A stretch of DNA of 64,000 bases from Hysterangium stoloniferum (GCA_015178975.1 WHVD01000277.1:1-64000), one strand, 5' to 3'; positions 1 to 11,800 are shown, counted from the stretch's first letter. The notes: generated by a model not told the origin, from the sequence alone. Program-made: numbers and translations.

Positions 1-1700
1 GACTCGAACGTACTAGATCATCCGGTGTGAAAGAAACCATTTTGGCACTATACGACATGGTGAATGAAATTACTCGCGATATTTACAAGCTAACGTGATA
101 TATTTTAGAGGGATTCTTACAATGTGACGTGCTTGGATACCTTCTTTCCCGCAAATACGGATTGACAATGTGACATTAGAATTAGTTAAATTCTGTTCAA
201 ACAACGAAACCGAAATTAATATCCTTGTTCGTTAATTCGACTGACATCATACGTCAATGTTAACTTTGTCTATTCAGTTTTTAAATCCCGGTGATTCAAT
301 TGTCACTGTCACAGGCTGTCTTGCCAATCGCTGTCATCTGAAGCTTGTGTTTACCGGAACACTGTTCCGTGGCCAAAGATACTACGGGATCTGGTATCCC
401 GGTGTTTATACCGGTTACTCTAGGATCAATCCATCATCACCCAACTGCATCGTGTTGGAAAGCATCATGGACAACAGTGTCTATTCTTAGAATGACAAAG
501 GGGTGGTCTCTGGAACTTGTGGACACACGGGGATATAGGACCGTGTCACCTTGTATAAATACTAAGAGTCTGTTACTATGTTACTTAGTCTGTTATACTT
601 ATCTATGACTCCCTCATAATATGGGTCTTGAATTATAACACATCGTAGACCTATTCATGTCCAAAGTGCGTTCATGGTGTCTCGGCACTGCTTTAATGGA
701 TCAACAACTTCGAAGCTCGCACACCATTCATCAATTGGCCAATCAACTACTGGACTTCGAGTTTCTGCGACCAATTATGGGCTATATGGACAATGAAGAT
801 CTGAGGGACATCGCTTTGTGGGACGTGGGCTATTGAGATAAAGATACAGGCCATTTTGTAGTGTGTGGGAATCTACATGAGTGATTCACTGAAACCCTCG
901 GTATAGAACCCTCAGTCAAGGTTCGTGTTAGCATCGACAACCATACGTCTAGATCTTTAGCCGAGGGTAAGAGTGTAACAATACGAGGTGGAAAACCAAT
1001 GAGGAGGTATTTTTCGAGCTAGTACACTGACCCGATCGTTGCTCAATTTTCTGCCCCGTAGATATGCCTTTGATACTGGTAAAGTCGGTATCGAAGATTT
1101 CTGCTGGCGTTATCTCACGATCGAATATCTCTGCTGGCCCTCCTGTGAAGTGGAGAGAGCATGGAGAGCATACGCACCGCTTTACATAGAGAAAAATGGG
1201 ATCAAGGGTGTCTCTCCACACGAGTTGATTATCACTAAGCACAGAAGTCTTTTAGAAATGATATTGAACCCTTTGTGGCACTAGTAAATGAAGGGGAGAC
1301 ACAAGTAGTTGTGGAAATGCCTCAAAACCTGTTTGTTTCACTTCCCCCTTCATCAATGTGAGAGCCTGACAGAGTAATTTAGTCACTCCGGAGATGTGGA
1401 ACCGCGTACCATATTCCTGTTTGCCCCTACTTCTCCACGTTATATTTCTGGCCGTTCGGGGGCGCGCGCATCGTATGATGCGGAGCCCAGTTAGATACAT
1501 GACCTTGTGTGGCCGGACACAGTATTTGAGCCAAACCCGTGAGTATTGATGTTGTCCTTATTTAATAGTATTAACGTCTTGAATAAGGCGGATACGTTAC
1601 TTTCAGCTACCTAGGTGCATATGGGAGAATGATTAAACTTGGACACGATCACACCCATCGAACATTTTCCCGTCAAGTCTAGCTATATCAGTGATATAAA
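1..1700 (+). pseudogene. A-family gene copy A1 (MLKL-NTD/kinase-like family), 3' part only
   Basis: The window opens inside a copy of the A family, best seen at 49051-51900 and 56258-59000. The first 150 bases match the block ending in 'LLSRKC' in the other copies. About 255-500 matches the 'GDSIVTVT' block, 690-1020 matches the 'HTIHQLANQLLDF' and 'VVCGNLHEW' block, and 1050-1280 matches the 'RRYTYDIGE...EVQKAWRAYAPLY' block. The 3' end near 1605-1690 keeps the 'YLGAYGRMIKLGHDHTH' segment behind a splice-acceptor-like 'TTTCAG'. Several stops and frame changes interrupt it, so it is a decayed copy. The function of the C-terminal blocks is unknown to me; only the N-terminal part of the family (missing here) resembles a known domain. 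A B-family fragment follows directly, as in the other units. Confidence 0.7.
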
Positions 1701-1840
1701 AGCTCTTTATTTACTGGAAATCTGTACCTCTGCCCATAATTCAATGGTTAACAGAAGATGTTTGAACACGTCAATGTTAATTTTCAAAAATAATTACAAA
1801 AAAGTAGTTTTTCGCCATAGCTATGTGCTGGAGTCCTACG

Positions 1841-2990
1841 TCTTGCCTCCATTCTTTCTCCCAGACTTTCTCGCATTCCCAGTCCTCGTCTTTCAGAATC
1901 TTTTCAGAGAGAAGCAACAGCACAATACTTTGACAAAGGAGTATGTACTCCTTTCTTCCAATCAAAATCAGATTTCACTTATCATTCTTACGTGCTTGCT
2001 ATCCACGCGACCTAATAGGATCTACCTCAAGGCATCGATATGATCCTCCCGTACTTTGATGGAGAGTGTATAGGGGATGATGTGACCCGGATGCATGTGC
2101 AGCTGCATTTGGGATGCTTGGGTATCCGTGTATGTGAAGACCATGCTGGAACCGAACCCGAGATGAGTGAGCAGCGTGTTTTTTTTTTCTTCTGTGAGCA
2201 GATGACTATGAGCAGGTAATATTTAATGATTGAGTTGGTGGCGTTGGTGATATAACAGTAGCGGACCGCTGCTCAAGAACCTTGCTACTGTCGAGGACAC
2301 GGAGAAGGACAATTATGAGTGTATACCGACAGTGAGATATTGGGCTTGTGATGGACACGGAACGAGGTCATTTCTTGAGTAGTTGAATCATCCTGAAGTC
2401 CGTCAAATTCGTGTAATGTTTTCGAGCCTGTCTCCCCTGCAAGACTGACGGGACTCCGTAATCTCGGAAACAGCTGCTACGTGGCATCAACATTGACATT
2501 GACACTTCTAATCTTCCGCACATACCATCCTTTATCCTTTCTCACCCATGCCTGTTCCTGCATCGAAGAGTTCCCCATATCCTGTTTTGACTCTCAGATG
2601 CGCATGATAGCGGACTGAATCACTCAGGCTGGTTATTGCACCCTCGCGGCCATTTACCGTCTCACACCTCCGGTGTCACTACCACCGCCAAAGTGCTGGT
2701 GCGCCCATGGAACCAATGCCATCGACGGTGATCACCTCGTCCATCCTCAACGCCACTACCCCTATTCCAAGAACCGATCAAACCCACCATGTTCAATTCC
2801 CTCATCGGAAGAGTCCACAAAGAATTCTCGATGACGCAAGAGCAAGATGCTGAAGAGTTCTTCGCATATATATTCTTAAAGCCCTGCGGCAACAAGCTAA
2901 AAAAACATCCCAAAGCCGGAGCCTACTGTCATCTTCTGCTTTCAGGTGGAACAAACAGCTGTGTCTGTTCTGTGAGTATTTTGTCTTCAG
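1841..2990 (+). pseudogene. UBP14/USP5-like deubiquitinase fragment (copy B1)
   Basis: This is a decayed piece of a ubiquitin carboxyl-terminal hydrolase of the UBP14/USP5 type, which in fungi disassembles free polyubiquitin chains. In order I see a remnant of the N-terminal zinc-finger region (about 1850-2120), the 'DNYECIPTVRYWAC'-type block (about 2300-2400), the USP Cys box reading LTGLRNLGNSCYV at 2445-2483 with the catalytic Cys codon kept, and the QDAEEFF box at 2843-2863. Stops and frame changes separate the blocks. The copy ends near 2990 and lacks the later catalytic segments and the UBA-like tail seen at 7056-8735 and 59130-61260. It sits just downstream of A1, the normal A-B order of this locus. 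Confidence 0.7.
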
Positions 2991-5900
2991 AGTTTCCTAG
3001 GCCAAATACTCGCTGTGCAAGCACTTGAGACATCACTGAGGTGCTGCGTCGTGCATAATTAAACGTACGACCATATCCTAAACGGTGGTAATCGTGGGAA
3101 GGAAATGAAGTATTCTAAACCAATGTGATCCCGTATCGGACTGTTTTTTCGTTGAGTGTTGTGGTTTTGAAACTTGCCTGGAGCCGCCACGAGGCTTGCT
3201 GGATTCATCAGAATTGGGAAAGTCATATCTGACATTGACAGGGAAGCCATGGCTAGGTGGTTCGCATCTGTCATCCGTAATCCAACGGACATTTGAAGTC
3301 GACCCCGGTTACTTTTGTGGTCTGGCAATGGAGCGGATCGGGACAAAGCTACTGTACAACACCAAGATATCCATTTTGGTTGGGAAGCGCTTCTTCAACA
3401 CATGACGTGTGGAGCAGCACCAAAGGAGGGTTGTAAGGCTCACAGACACAGGCCAGGGGGAAAAGACAAGGAATAGACTGCTTAAAAAACAGTTAACAGT
3501 GGGGCAATTGAACATAATTGTTAAAGAGGGGGTGGATCTCTTGAGGCATGTTCTCTTTTGGTAAACGCGATCCATTTCATGCTAAAATCATTTTAAAGAA
3601 GACCGTCTTACCCGCCTAAGATCCGATATCCGGGGAAATGGCTTCTCATAAATATGTATACCGCCTTTATTTCCGGGCTTGGCACTAGCGAAGAAGCGAA
3701 GATCGGCAGAGCCATAGTAGTGATGGCGCATGTAATCGACCTCAGCTAAAATGGTTCCCCGCAACTTCCTGGTGATTGCTATGCTGTCACCTCGATATTC
3801 CTATCACACCTTGGCGAATACCTTTAACCACCCTTAGACATTCGATCGTTCTATTGGGGAATAAACTCTTCAAATTAATAAAGGATTATAAGGCTCTATC
3901 ACTTGAGAGTAAATCCATACTGATAATGTTTGCATGGGGAGCCGTGCTAGTATGGGGAGAAATTGGAGGCACGGTTTGGTAAAAGTATCGGAAGAAACCG
4001 AATATCATTATCAGCCGTGTCGGCCTGAATAGGTGCCAGCTTTCCCGATCCCCGCTACCTAAGTCCTGAGCCAGTCGACTGATCGTGTCTGAGGCATCTG
4101 GGCATCAGGCTGACGGCTTTGCATATAATCCCACAGCAAGGGTCACACAGCCTGCCACCAGGGTCACGCAGCATGGGCAAATCTTCTTGCGTGTCGACTT
4201 CAATAAGGCATGTTGACGGGTTCGAGGCCATGCCCAAAGTCTAAGCCTTGCCAAACACTGCACCATGACGACTGAACAAGAAATTCCCAACAGTCCCGTC
4301 GCAGTTACAGCACCTGCTCGTAGTTGACAAAGTCCCAGAAGCTCTTTCATTTACCAACTGTGTCTTGTTAAAACCCACGCAAGGTTTGAGAGAAGGAGAC
4401 TAGGAAAGAGATGCAACAGATGCAACAAGACAAGAGGGTATGTGCATGCCATTTACTTTGAATATTTAGAGAATGCATCACAGTTGCCGCCACTGTCTTT
4501 GAAGGGACAGGTTTGGGTTTGGGTCTGGGTTTGAGTTTGGGGAGGTTAGGAGGTTGGGAGAGTAGGAGGACGTTGTCAAGATGGAGCCTATTCATAATGC
4601 GACGAGTGTGACAAGAGAGAGGACATTGAATGTGGATGGGAAGGAAATGAAATAAAAGTGGAAGAGGCCGAGCTTGATTTGGGAGCTCCCAAGTTGGTGC
4701 GTCAGGTCGATGGATGTTTAGTCTTCATGGTTTGGCTTTGATTGGGTTGGCCAATGCTTCACTTCTTCTCCTTGAGGACAAAGAAAGACAGCACAACTGA
4801 CAAAATTGGACCGAGATAGAATAGAAGAGGAGCAGCGGATGCCCAAGACTCAGCCGCTGCCCAGCGGGGGTATAGGGAAACGACTGAGGTTGCATTTCAT
4901 AGCATCGCACACATATATACGCGTGTGGGTGCAAAATGAGCTCGTACGATGAAAGGGAAAATATAAGCGGGTGGTCTAGTCCGATATACGATCTGGCAGT
5001 GTTCCCGCGTTTGGGGTATGAGCATTGCCGGTTTTTGTCACAACAACATTGTTCCTGTCGTCTCAAATTATTCGGTTATCAGAAGACTAGTTCAGAACCC
5101 AAAATCAGCCCATTTATTGTTTCATGACACCTCGAGGCTAATACGGGGGTTACTGCCGTTAAATTCACAATATCCAGAACCTGAAATTGCGTGCACGGCA
5201 GTGCGAGCGAATAGCCCAAACCCAGCTCTCCACGACTTCCTGGACTTTTCTGTGATGCATGGAGAGGAGAGTTGGACGACGACCTTGGGTATTTTGATGC
5301 ACGATGTACATTCGCTCCTCTGTCTGCTTGCGATTCTATTTGTCGGGGCGAGAGAATGGAGACAAGTGACGAGTCCGCATCCATTTCGGAGTCGCTTAAA
5401 ATTGAACTGTACAAACGTAGGTAGCGTTCCTACAGAACAGTGCCCGTCGCTACCCGCCTACCTTTCCCTTTCGCATTCTCGTACACACTTGCCTATCCCA
5501 TCTCGATATCGATGGATCACACTGGTAAAACCTCCCCAAGGCCGTGTCTTTGACCACCTTGTTATGAATAATCCACACAATTAATATGCAAAGTGCATAT
5601 ACCCAACAAATCTGTGGATGGATTGAAGCTACCAAATAATAATCGAGTGTTTAATGTATCAGTTAATATATCTCCCAACGAAGGGGTTCTGCCGGGATCC
5701 CCCCCCACCATCGCATGCAACGTCCGCCAATCTTTAGCCCCACATGATGTCGTGTCACAGGTTTAATGTATACTAAGTCAATGCACTACCGATTGTTGGA
5801 TTTGCAAGCCTGCGATACTTGAGCCATGTATTTCGGCTGTTTCAGCCCTCTTGGCGATCCTCCACCATTTGATGGGTGCTCCAAGCTCGTGTGATTGTGA

Positions 5901-6197
5901 CCAGTGTGACAAGCTTATTGAGCCATTGTAGTTTGTGCATTGACATTAAGCCAACCTATACTATTTTTTAATAGAGAGGAAATGTAATTTTATAGCTTGA
6001 TCTATCTTAAGAAAACGCGTCAGGCTGTGCGAGACACTTGACAATCACTATTCATCGCCTGAATAAATATCTATACAAACTGCCCAGCATTTCTTGATCT
6101 TCCAAGTTTGGATGCATGGTTCCTAATGCAATCGATGATATTTTGGGCGCTATCATATCGCCCATTGGTATAACCTCGTTCCTGACCAACCCAGGTT
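2991..6197. other. unassigned 3.2 kb between two A-B copies
   Basis: No gene is recognised here. The longest open frame, plus strand 5018-5584 (188 codons), is rich in Ser, Leu, Pro and His, has no domain I know, and overlaps a minus-strand frame of 111 codons at 5079-5414. Without a visible intron pattern or family match I do not call either a gene. The stretch has no copy elsewhere in the window, so it is either single-copy DNA or an insertion that separated copies B1 and A2. Confidence 0.4.
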
Positions 6198-6447
6198 GTA
6201 CTTCTTTGTGTCTCAAATTTCAAGTGGGTCTCCCGCCTCGTACGCTTTGACCAACACCGGCTTACCGTCACTTTCAGTCTTCGCTTCACAAAGTTTAACA
6301 CTCCACCGCAAGGTGACCTGATAATTTCCTGCCTTTTCATAATAATAATCATTGTGGGTCACGACCGATAAGGTATGTAACAGTTGCAAGTTCTTCGGTC
6401 GATCAAATACTGTCTCATTACGATAAGCTCACGGGCATGATCTTTGA
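6198..6447 (-). pseudogene. inverted A'-type fragment
   Basis: Read on the minus strand, this piece matches the A' fragments that lie on the plus strand at 31.3, 42.1 and 53.2 kb. It includes the 'RQEIIRSPCGGVLNFVKRRLKVT' region in the shadow frame and the run from 'GLIVMRQYLIDRR' to the kinase-like beta-strand block. It ends abruptly at about 6447, directly against a plus-strand A copy, so the junction is an inversion breakpoint. It is too short to encode anything. Confidence 0.7.
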
Positions 6448-6451
6448 GATG

Positions 6452-7055
6452 ACAGAGGAGATGGCATTCCGGTATTTATCCCGGTGACTCTAGGATCAAT
6501 CCATCCTCACCCGACTCCATCGTGAATTTATTCATGCCCAAAGTGGATTCATGGTGTCTCGGCACGGCGTTCATGGATCAACAAATTCGAAGCTCGCATA
6601 CCATTCATCAATTGGCCAACCAACTACTGGACTTCGGGTTTCCGGAACCAATCACGGGCTCTATCGAGGATGGAGATCTGGAGTCCATCGCGTTGTGGGA
6701 CGTGGGCTATCGGGATAAAGTTACAGACCGTTTTGTAGTGTGTGGGAATCTACAAGAGTGGTTCTCTGAAACCCTCGGTATAGAACCCTTAGTCGAGGTT
6801 CGTGTTCACCTCAACGAGCGAGCGTCTAGATATTTAGACGAGGGTGAGAGTGTAACAATACGAGGTGGAAAACCAATGAGAAGGGATTTTTCGAGCTAGC
6901 ACACTGACCCGATCGTTGCTCTGTTTTCGGCCGCGTAGATATACCTATGATATTGGCGAAAGCAGTATCGAATATTTCTGCCGGCCCAGTGTCTACATCA
7001 CAGACTTAGCCCCGTCGTCTGAAGTGCAGAAAGCGTGGAGAGCATACGCACCGCT
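6452..7055 (+). pseudogene. A-family fragment A2, C-terminal blocks
   Basis: It begins in the 'YPGDSRINPSS' part and keeps a long open frame (6522-6899) covering the 'HTIHQLANQLLDFGF', 'ALWDVGYRDKVT' and 'VVCGNLQEW' blocks down to 'GGKPMRR'. A likely short intron follows, with its acceptor near 6925, then the 'PRRYTYDIGE' block. At about 7055 the A sequence is cut in the middle of 'YAPLYI' and joins B-family sequence in the same frame. The N-terminal helical and kinase-like parts are absent. It is a fragment, not a complete gene. Confidence 0.7.
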
Positions 7056-8735
7056 TTACATCGTCGAGGACACGGAGAAGGACAATTATGAGTGTATGCC
7101 GACCGTGAGATATTGGGCTTGTCATAGACACGGAACGAGGTCATTTTTTACCGAGTCGAATCATCCTGAAGTCCGTCATACTCGTGTAATTTTTTCGAGC
7201 CTATCTCCCCTGCAAGACTTACGGGACTCCGCACTCTCGGAAACAGCTGCTACATGGCATCAACATCGATACTCACACTTCCAGCCTTCCGCACATACCA
7301 TCTCTGATCCTTTCTCACCCGCGCCTGTTCCTGCACCGAAGTGCTCCCCATATCCTGTTTTGACTTTCAGATGCGCAAAATCGCGGACCGAATCCGTTCA
7401 GCCTGGTTATCCCTCCCTCGCAGCCATTTTCCGTCTCACACCGCCGGTGTCCCCACCCTCTTCGAAGTGCTGGTGAAGCCGCGGAACCAATGCCATCCAC
7501 GGTGATCCCCTTGTCCTCGACGCCACTGTCCGTACTCCAAGAACCCATCAAACCCACCATGTTCAAATCCCTCATCGGAAGTGTCCACGAAAAATTCTCG
7601 ATGACGAAACAGCAAGACGCGCAAGAGTTCCTCGCATATATATTCTTGTAGCCCTGCGTCAAAACGCTAAACACACGTCCCAGAGCCGGAGCGTACTGTC
7701 ATCTTCTGCTTTGAGGTGGAGGAAGAGTCACGGTGTATGTAGTGCAAGGAGGTTTGCGCTATCGTGTGGACGAGCATGATGATTTATCCGATCCCGGCTT
7801 TAGAGAGGTGTTGTATGCGCGGGGGAAGCTGCGTGTGTAGGGGACAGGATGGGTAACCTGCGGTTGAGTATTCGTACCCGCGGTGTGAGGAGACGTGAGT
7901 CTTTCACAGTGTCGTCTCAGTACTATGGACTGACACCGACTAGGTCGTGGATGTGTTTCCAGACGTGCACGTGTTGCGATTTCCCTGACATCTTTGTTAT
8001 ACATGCGACGAATTTTCTGCACGTGAGGTGGATGCCTACAAAATGTGGTCAGCGGTGGTTATTCTCTCTTCAACGCGTGTCATCGACAAGGCGGAGACCC
8101 TTGAAGAATCGAGTCATCCTCAGGTACGTCATATTCGCCCATGGATTCGAGCCTGTCTTCTCGCAAGGACTGACAGGACTCAGGAATCTGGGAAACAGTG
8201 GCGACATGACATCCACCCTCCAGTCAATATGCACACTTCCAGCCTTTCACATATACTATCCCCTATTCTTTCTCACCCAGGCCTGTACCTGCACCCAACA
8301 GCTCCTCGCCCCTTGCATTGCCTGGCGTAACTACGGCCTCTCCCGTTTCAAAAGCCCCCTCCCTCCCAATCTTCAATGCCGCCCCGTTCGCAGCCATTCC
8401 CTACCGGTCGTTGTCAGAAGGCATCATTTGCTACCGGGAAGGCGGTTCTTGTGGTTGATTGGACATGTAGAAGTTCCGGGTGTGTCATTGATGATATTAG
8501 ACACCGTCGTTCGCCCGTCTTTCTTTTGTCATTACAGGCAGCAATAACCCTTCGGTGCAGTCGACAGTTGTGCCGGCAAGTGATAGTGGGCCTGAGCCGT
8601 CTGTGGAGTAGATAGCTATGATGGAGGATGTGGGATGTACGTTATATAATGGGTAACTGCACGCATAAATGGAATACATATATGTTTGCTGTGAACATAA
8701 TAATGAACGTCTCATGATAAAGCACCACTGCAACA
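7056..8735 (+). pseudogene. UBP14/USP5-like deubiquitinase fragment (copy B2)
   Basis: This long decayed copy of the UBP14/USP5 family lacks the N-terminal zinc-finger part because it is fused to A2. In order: the 'DTEKDNYECMPTVRYWACH' block; a USP Cys box (LTGLRTLGNSCYMAST, 7218-7265) with the Cys codon present; the QQDAQEF box near 7608-7630; the 'LRYRVDEHDD' block (about 7755-7785); a 'FPDIFVIHATNFLHVRWMPTK' block (about 7980-8044) that matches the family's conserved 'FPDVLVVHAKKF' region; a second Cys-box-like segment at 8167-8215 reading LRNLGNSGD, with Gly in place of the catalytic Cys; and a UBA-like tail with 'FPTGRCQKASFATGK' near 8398-8442. Frame changes lie between blocks. A donor-like GTACGT near 8637 follows the last block. 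Confidence 0.72.
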
Positions 8736-8759
8736 TGTCCAAAGGAACGACCCATGAGA

Positions 8760-9014
8760 TCAACTGAATTCAGTACGATGTTCACGGTCCAGGGTGCTCC
8801 ACCAGACCTTAGCATTCCCAGTGAGTTGTCTTGGCAGAGCGACTCCTAGCAATGCACTCATGGAATCCGATACCTCCAAGAGACTCATAATATCTATGAT
8901 GTAGTCCAACGCCTTGGACTGAGTCCCATCATATTCAGGGAGGTTGTGATGTATTAGCCTTATTTTAATACTATCTTCTGAAAAAGGAGTCCAGTGCTCT
9001 ATCAAAATGTGCAA
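8760..9014 (-). mobile_element. Gag-like remnant of an LTR retroelement (fossil)
   Basis: A minus-strand open stretch of about 84 codons contains 'LTGNAKVWWSTLDREHRTEF', which resembles the capsid-region 'AKxWW' motif of Ty3/mdg4-type and related Gag proteins. No protease, reverse transcriptase or integrase is attached, so this is a fossil piece. It lies just beyond the end of copy B2, with A/T-rich LTR-like DNA on the other side. The family assignment is tentative. Confidence 0.45.
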
Positions 9015-9529
9015 ATACTCAATTCACTGCAAGGTAAAATAATTTAAGTATTTGATATTAATCAGTGGCAGCCTAAATAGACTTAGAATCCCTGAAGTCA
9101 AGAGTTTACTTGAATATATGCACCCTACTTTGCAAAGAAGGTTTTGCAAGCTGCTTGTGCAAGCTTGTTCTTTTTCTGTGAAAATATGTACTTAAAATAT
9201 GAATAACAATTCACTGATTCAGAATCTAGATTCAACTTCGATTCTAGCTAGTTTATATATATTTTATACTATTTATCAAACAGTAAAAATATTTATAAAC
9301 AGGTCAAAAGATTAGATATAGAATAAAACACTTATTTGACCAATATATGCTTTATTCACACTAACGTACAGGGTCTACTGTGATACTAACTTATCAGGAT
9401 CTTAATGTAGTCTTAAGGATTCTGCAAGAATATTCTCAGTACTTATTTATGCCTAAAACCAGGTAGAAATTAGAAAATATGTATTCCTAATCTCAATATA
9501 ACCTAAAATATTTATTACTTTAATTGATA

Positions 9530-9790
9530 ACCAACAACTCAACTAGAGGTGGATAAGTAATAAAGGATAGCCAGCTACTCAACTAAGAGGTGGCAAAAGG
9601 GAACAAGATTGTTTATTTATTTATTATTGATTGATAACCAACAGCTCAACTAGAGGTGGTTAAGGGATTGGATTATGCTAACAGCTCAACTAGAGGTAGC
9701 AATGAGATTGGCTTATGTCAACAGCTCAACTAGAGGTGACTAAGTGTTTGTATGTATTTGTCCAACAGCCCAACTAGGAGTGGAATATAA
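9530..9790. repeat. short interspersed direct repeats (AGCTCAACTAGAGGTGG)
   Basis: The phrase 'CAACAGCTCAACTAGAGGT' or close variants recurs about six times with irregular spacing of roughly 38-60 bases. The units differ slightly, so it is an old, imperfect tandem array. Confidence 0.75.
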
Positions 9791-9894
9791 CTGCTGCTGC
9801 AGTGGCACACTGATGTGGCTGATAAAATGTAGTAAAGATGATATGATATGATATTATTCAAGGCTGGAGTTGAGCTCCTTATATACATTTTAGT

Positions 9895-10015
9895 CTGAGA
9901 CATTTAGAAGATTCTAGAAGATTGAATGATGTCATTCTGGGAGGAATGATGTCATTTAGAAGATTCTAGAAGATTGAATGATGTCATTCTGGGAGGAATG
10001 ATGTCATTTAGAATT
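9895..10015. repeat. two-copy tandem repeat of about 56 bp
   Basis: The segment containing 'GATTGAATGATGTCATTCT' followed by 'GGGAGGAATGATGTCATTTA' occurs twice in a row, with only small changes at the second end. Confidence 0.75.
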
Positions 10016-10374
10016 TTCTAGAATTTTCTAGAGCATTGTGGAAGGTTCTAACTACTTCTAAGACACTATAGAATGTTCTTGGCATAATAGAACATTCTGG
10101 AATCTTATAGAATATTCTACAATATTCTATCTACTATTAGTACCTATTATCTACTGTTCCTTTGGAAACCACTGGAATATTCCAGGGTTTTTGCTGTAGT
10201 AGCATATATGATGACATAATGCTCTCGCACTTGTGCGCGTATGACACCCTTCGTGTCTTGTGACTGTCACATGCTCTTGTTATTGTCATGTGCCTTTGTG
10301 ACTGTTGTGCACCTTTGTGACCATTGCGCACCTTTGTGACCATTGCGCGCCTTTGTGACCATTGCATGCCTTTG

Positions 10375-11420
10375 TGACCAGAGAGGAGGTCAATCAGAGG
10401 ATGAAGAGAGAAGGAAATGGCACAGGCACCCTGGAGGAAAGAGAGATGGGGCTGATCAGAGCAGGATGGAGGAAGAAGGAAAGGGTACACGCACCACCTG
10501 GAGGAAAGAGAGAGGAGGCCAATCAGAGCAGGATGAGAGAGAAAGAAATGGTACACACACCATCTGGAGGAAAGAGAGAGGGGTCCAATCAGAGCAGGAG
10601 GGAGAGTGAAGGAAATGGTACACACACTGGCTGGAGGAAAGAGAGGAGGCTGATCATAGCAGGCCGGAAAGAGAAGGACACACCACCTAGAGGAAAGAGA
10701 GGAGGCTGATCAGAGCAGGACAAAGGTGAAGGAAACAATACACACACTGGCTGGAGGAAAGAAAGAGAAGGCTGATCAGAGGAGGATGGAGGAAGAAGGA
10801 AACAGAACACACACTGGCTGAAGGAAAGAGAGAGGGGACCAATCAGCAATCAGAGGAGGACAGAGGAAGAAGGATATGGTAGATGCACTGGCTGGAGGAA
10901 AGAGAGAGGGCTAGTCAGAGGAGGAGAGGAAGAGGGAAATGGTACATGCACATGCTGGAGGAAAGAGAGAAGAGGCCAGTCAGAGGAGGATGGAGAGAGA
11001 ATGAAAAGGAACGTGCACCAGCTGGAGGAAAGAGAGGGGGCCAATCAGAGGAGGATAGAGAAAGGGGGAAAAGGATATGCCTCAGCTGGAGGAGAGAGGT
11101 GTCCAATCAGAGGAGGATGGAGGAAGAAGGAAACAGTAAACACACCAGCTGGAGGAAAGACAAAGGAGGCCAATCAGAGGAGGAAGAAGAGAGAATGACA
11201 TGGTGCACACACCTCCTGGAGGAAAGAGTGAGGAGGCTGATTAGAGGAGGACAGAGAGAGGAGGACAGAGAGAGGAGGACAGAGAGAGAAGGAAAGGGGA
11301 CACATACCATCTGGGGGAAAGACAGAGGGGGGCAAAGGGAGAAGGAAAAGGGGACACACACATCCCTGGAGGAAAGAGAGGAAGACAATCAGAGGAGGAT
11401 GAAGAGAGAAGGAAAGGGGA
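10375..11420. repeat. minisatellite, 63-67 bp period, about 16 units
   Basis: Units carry 'CTGGAGGAAAGAGAGAGG', then 'CCAATCAGAGGAGGA', then 'GAAGGAAATGGTACACACAC'. Starts of the first phrase fall near 10431, 10498, 10564, 10631, 10687, 10751, 10818, 10892, 10955, 11022, 11086 and 11149, giving periods mostly of 63-67 bases with a few deletions and one longer unit. Strong purine/pyrimidine strand bias opens long frames on both strands; these are repeat artefacts. The array resumes at 11637 after an LTR fragment. Confidence 0.9.
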
Positions 11421-11424
11421 CATG

Positions 11425-11636
11425 TGTTAGCATACATACAGGGTGGGTCTCCAGAGAAACCCACAGAATATCCCGTAGGACTTGGCTTCAGCTTATAGGC
11501 TGCGCCCTCACTAGATCATGTCATCCAATTTCAGATGGGCGGATGGGAATCCCGGGGAGTCTGGGTGGGGGTTGTGGTCGAGAGGTCATAGGTCGGAGGT
11601 TGTGGGTCGAGAGGTTGTGAGCGGTGAAAGAGATAG
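11425..11636. mobile_element. truncated LTR inside the minisatellite (fossil)
   Basis: It starts with 'TGTTAGCATACATACAGGG' and runs parallel to the first 210 bases or so of the solo LTR at 19027-19841, including 'GACTTGGCTTCAGCTTATAG'. It stops at 'AGAGATA', where minisatellite units begin again. It is an LTR piece only; the rest has been lost. Confidence 0.8.
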
Positions 11637-11800
11637 AGGAAAGAGAGGGGGGCCAATCAGAAGAGGACAGAGAGAGAGGGAAATGGAATGTGCACCAGCT
11701 GGAGGAAAGAGAGAGGAGGCAAATCAGCACAGGACAGAGGAAGAAGGAAATGGTAGACACACCAGCTGGAGGAAAGAGAGAGGGTCCCAAGTGAGAGACT
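11637..11800. repeat. continuation of the 63-67 bp minisatellite
   Basis: Two to three further units with the same 'CTGGAGGAAAGAGAGAGG' phrase flank the LTR fragment, so the array was one block before the insertion or recombination. Confidence 0.85.

Larger units (their letters stand above)
9015..10160. other. A/T-rich, repeat-bearing stretch next to the Gag-like remnant
   Basis: No coding sequence is seen. The DNA is A/T-rich and CpG-poor and holds two short repeat clusters annotated separately. Its position beside a minus-strand Gag-like remnant suggests a decayed LTR and leader, but I could not find a matching second LTR or clean TG...CA ends. Confidence 0.4.

Noticed and set aside
1777-1965. 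Minus-strand frames across the B-family 5' regions (also near 39817-40224, 52022-52465 and 59288-59666)
   Set aside because: They are antisense shadows of the zinc-finger part of the UBP14-like copies and recur only because those copies recur.
5018-5584. 188-codon plus-strand open frame as a gene
   Set aside because: No domain, no intron pattern, no second copy, and an overlapping minus-strand frame of similar quality; chance is the simplest explanation.
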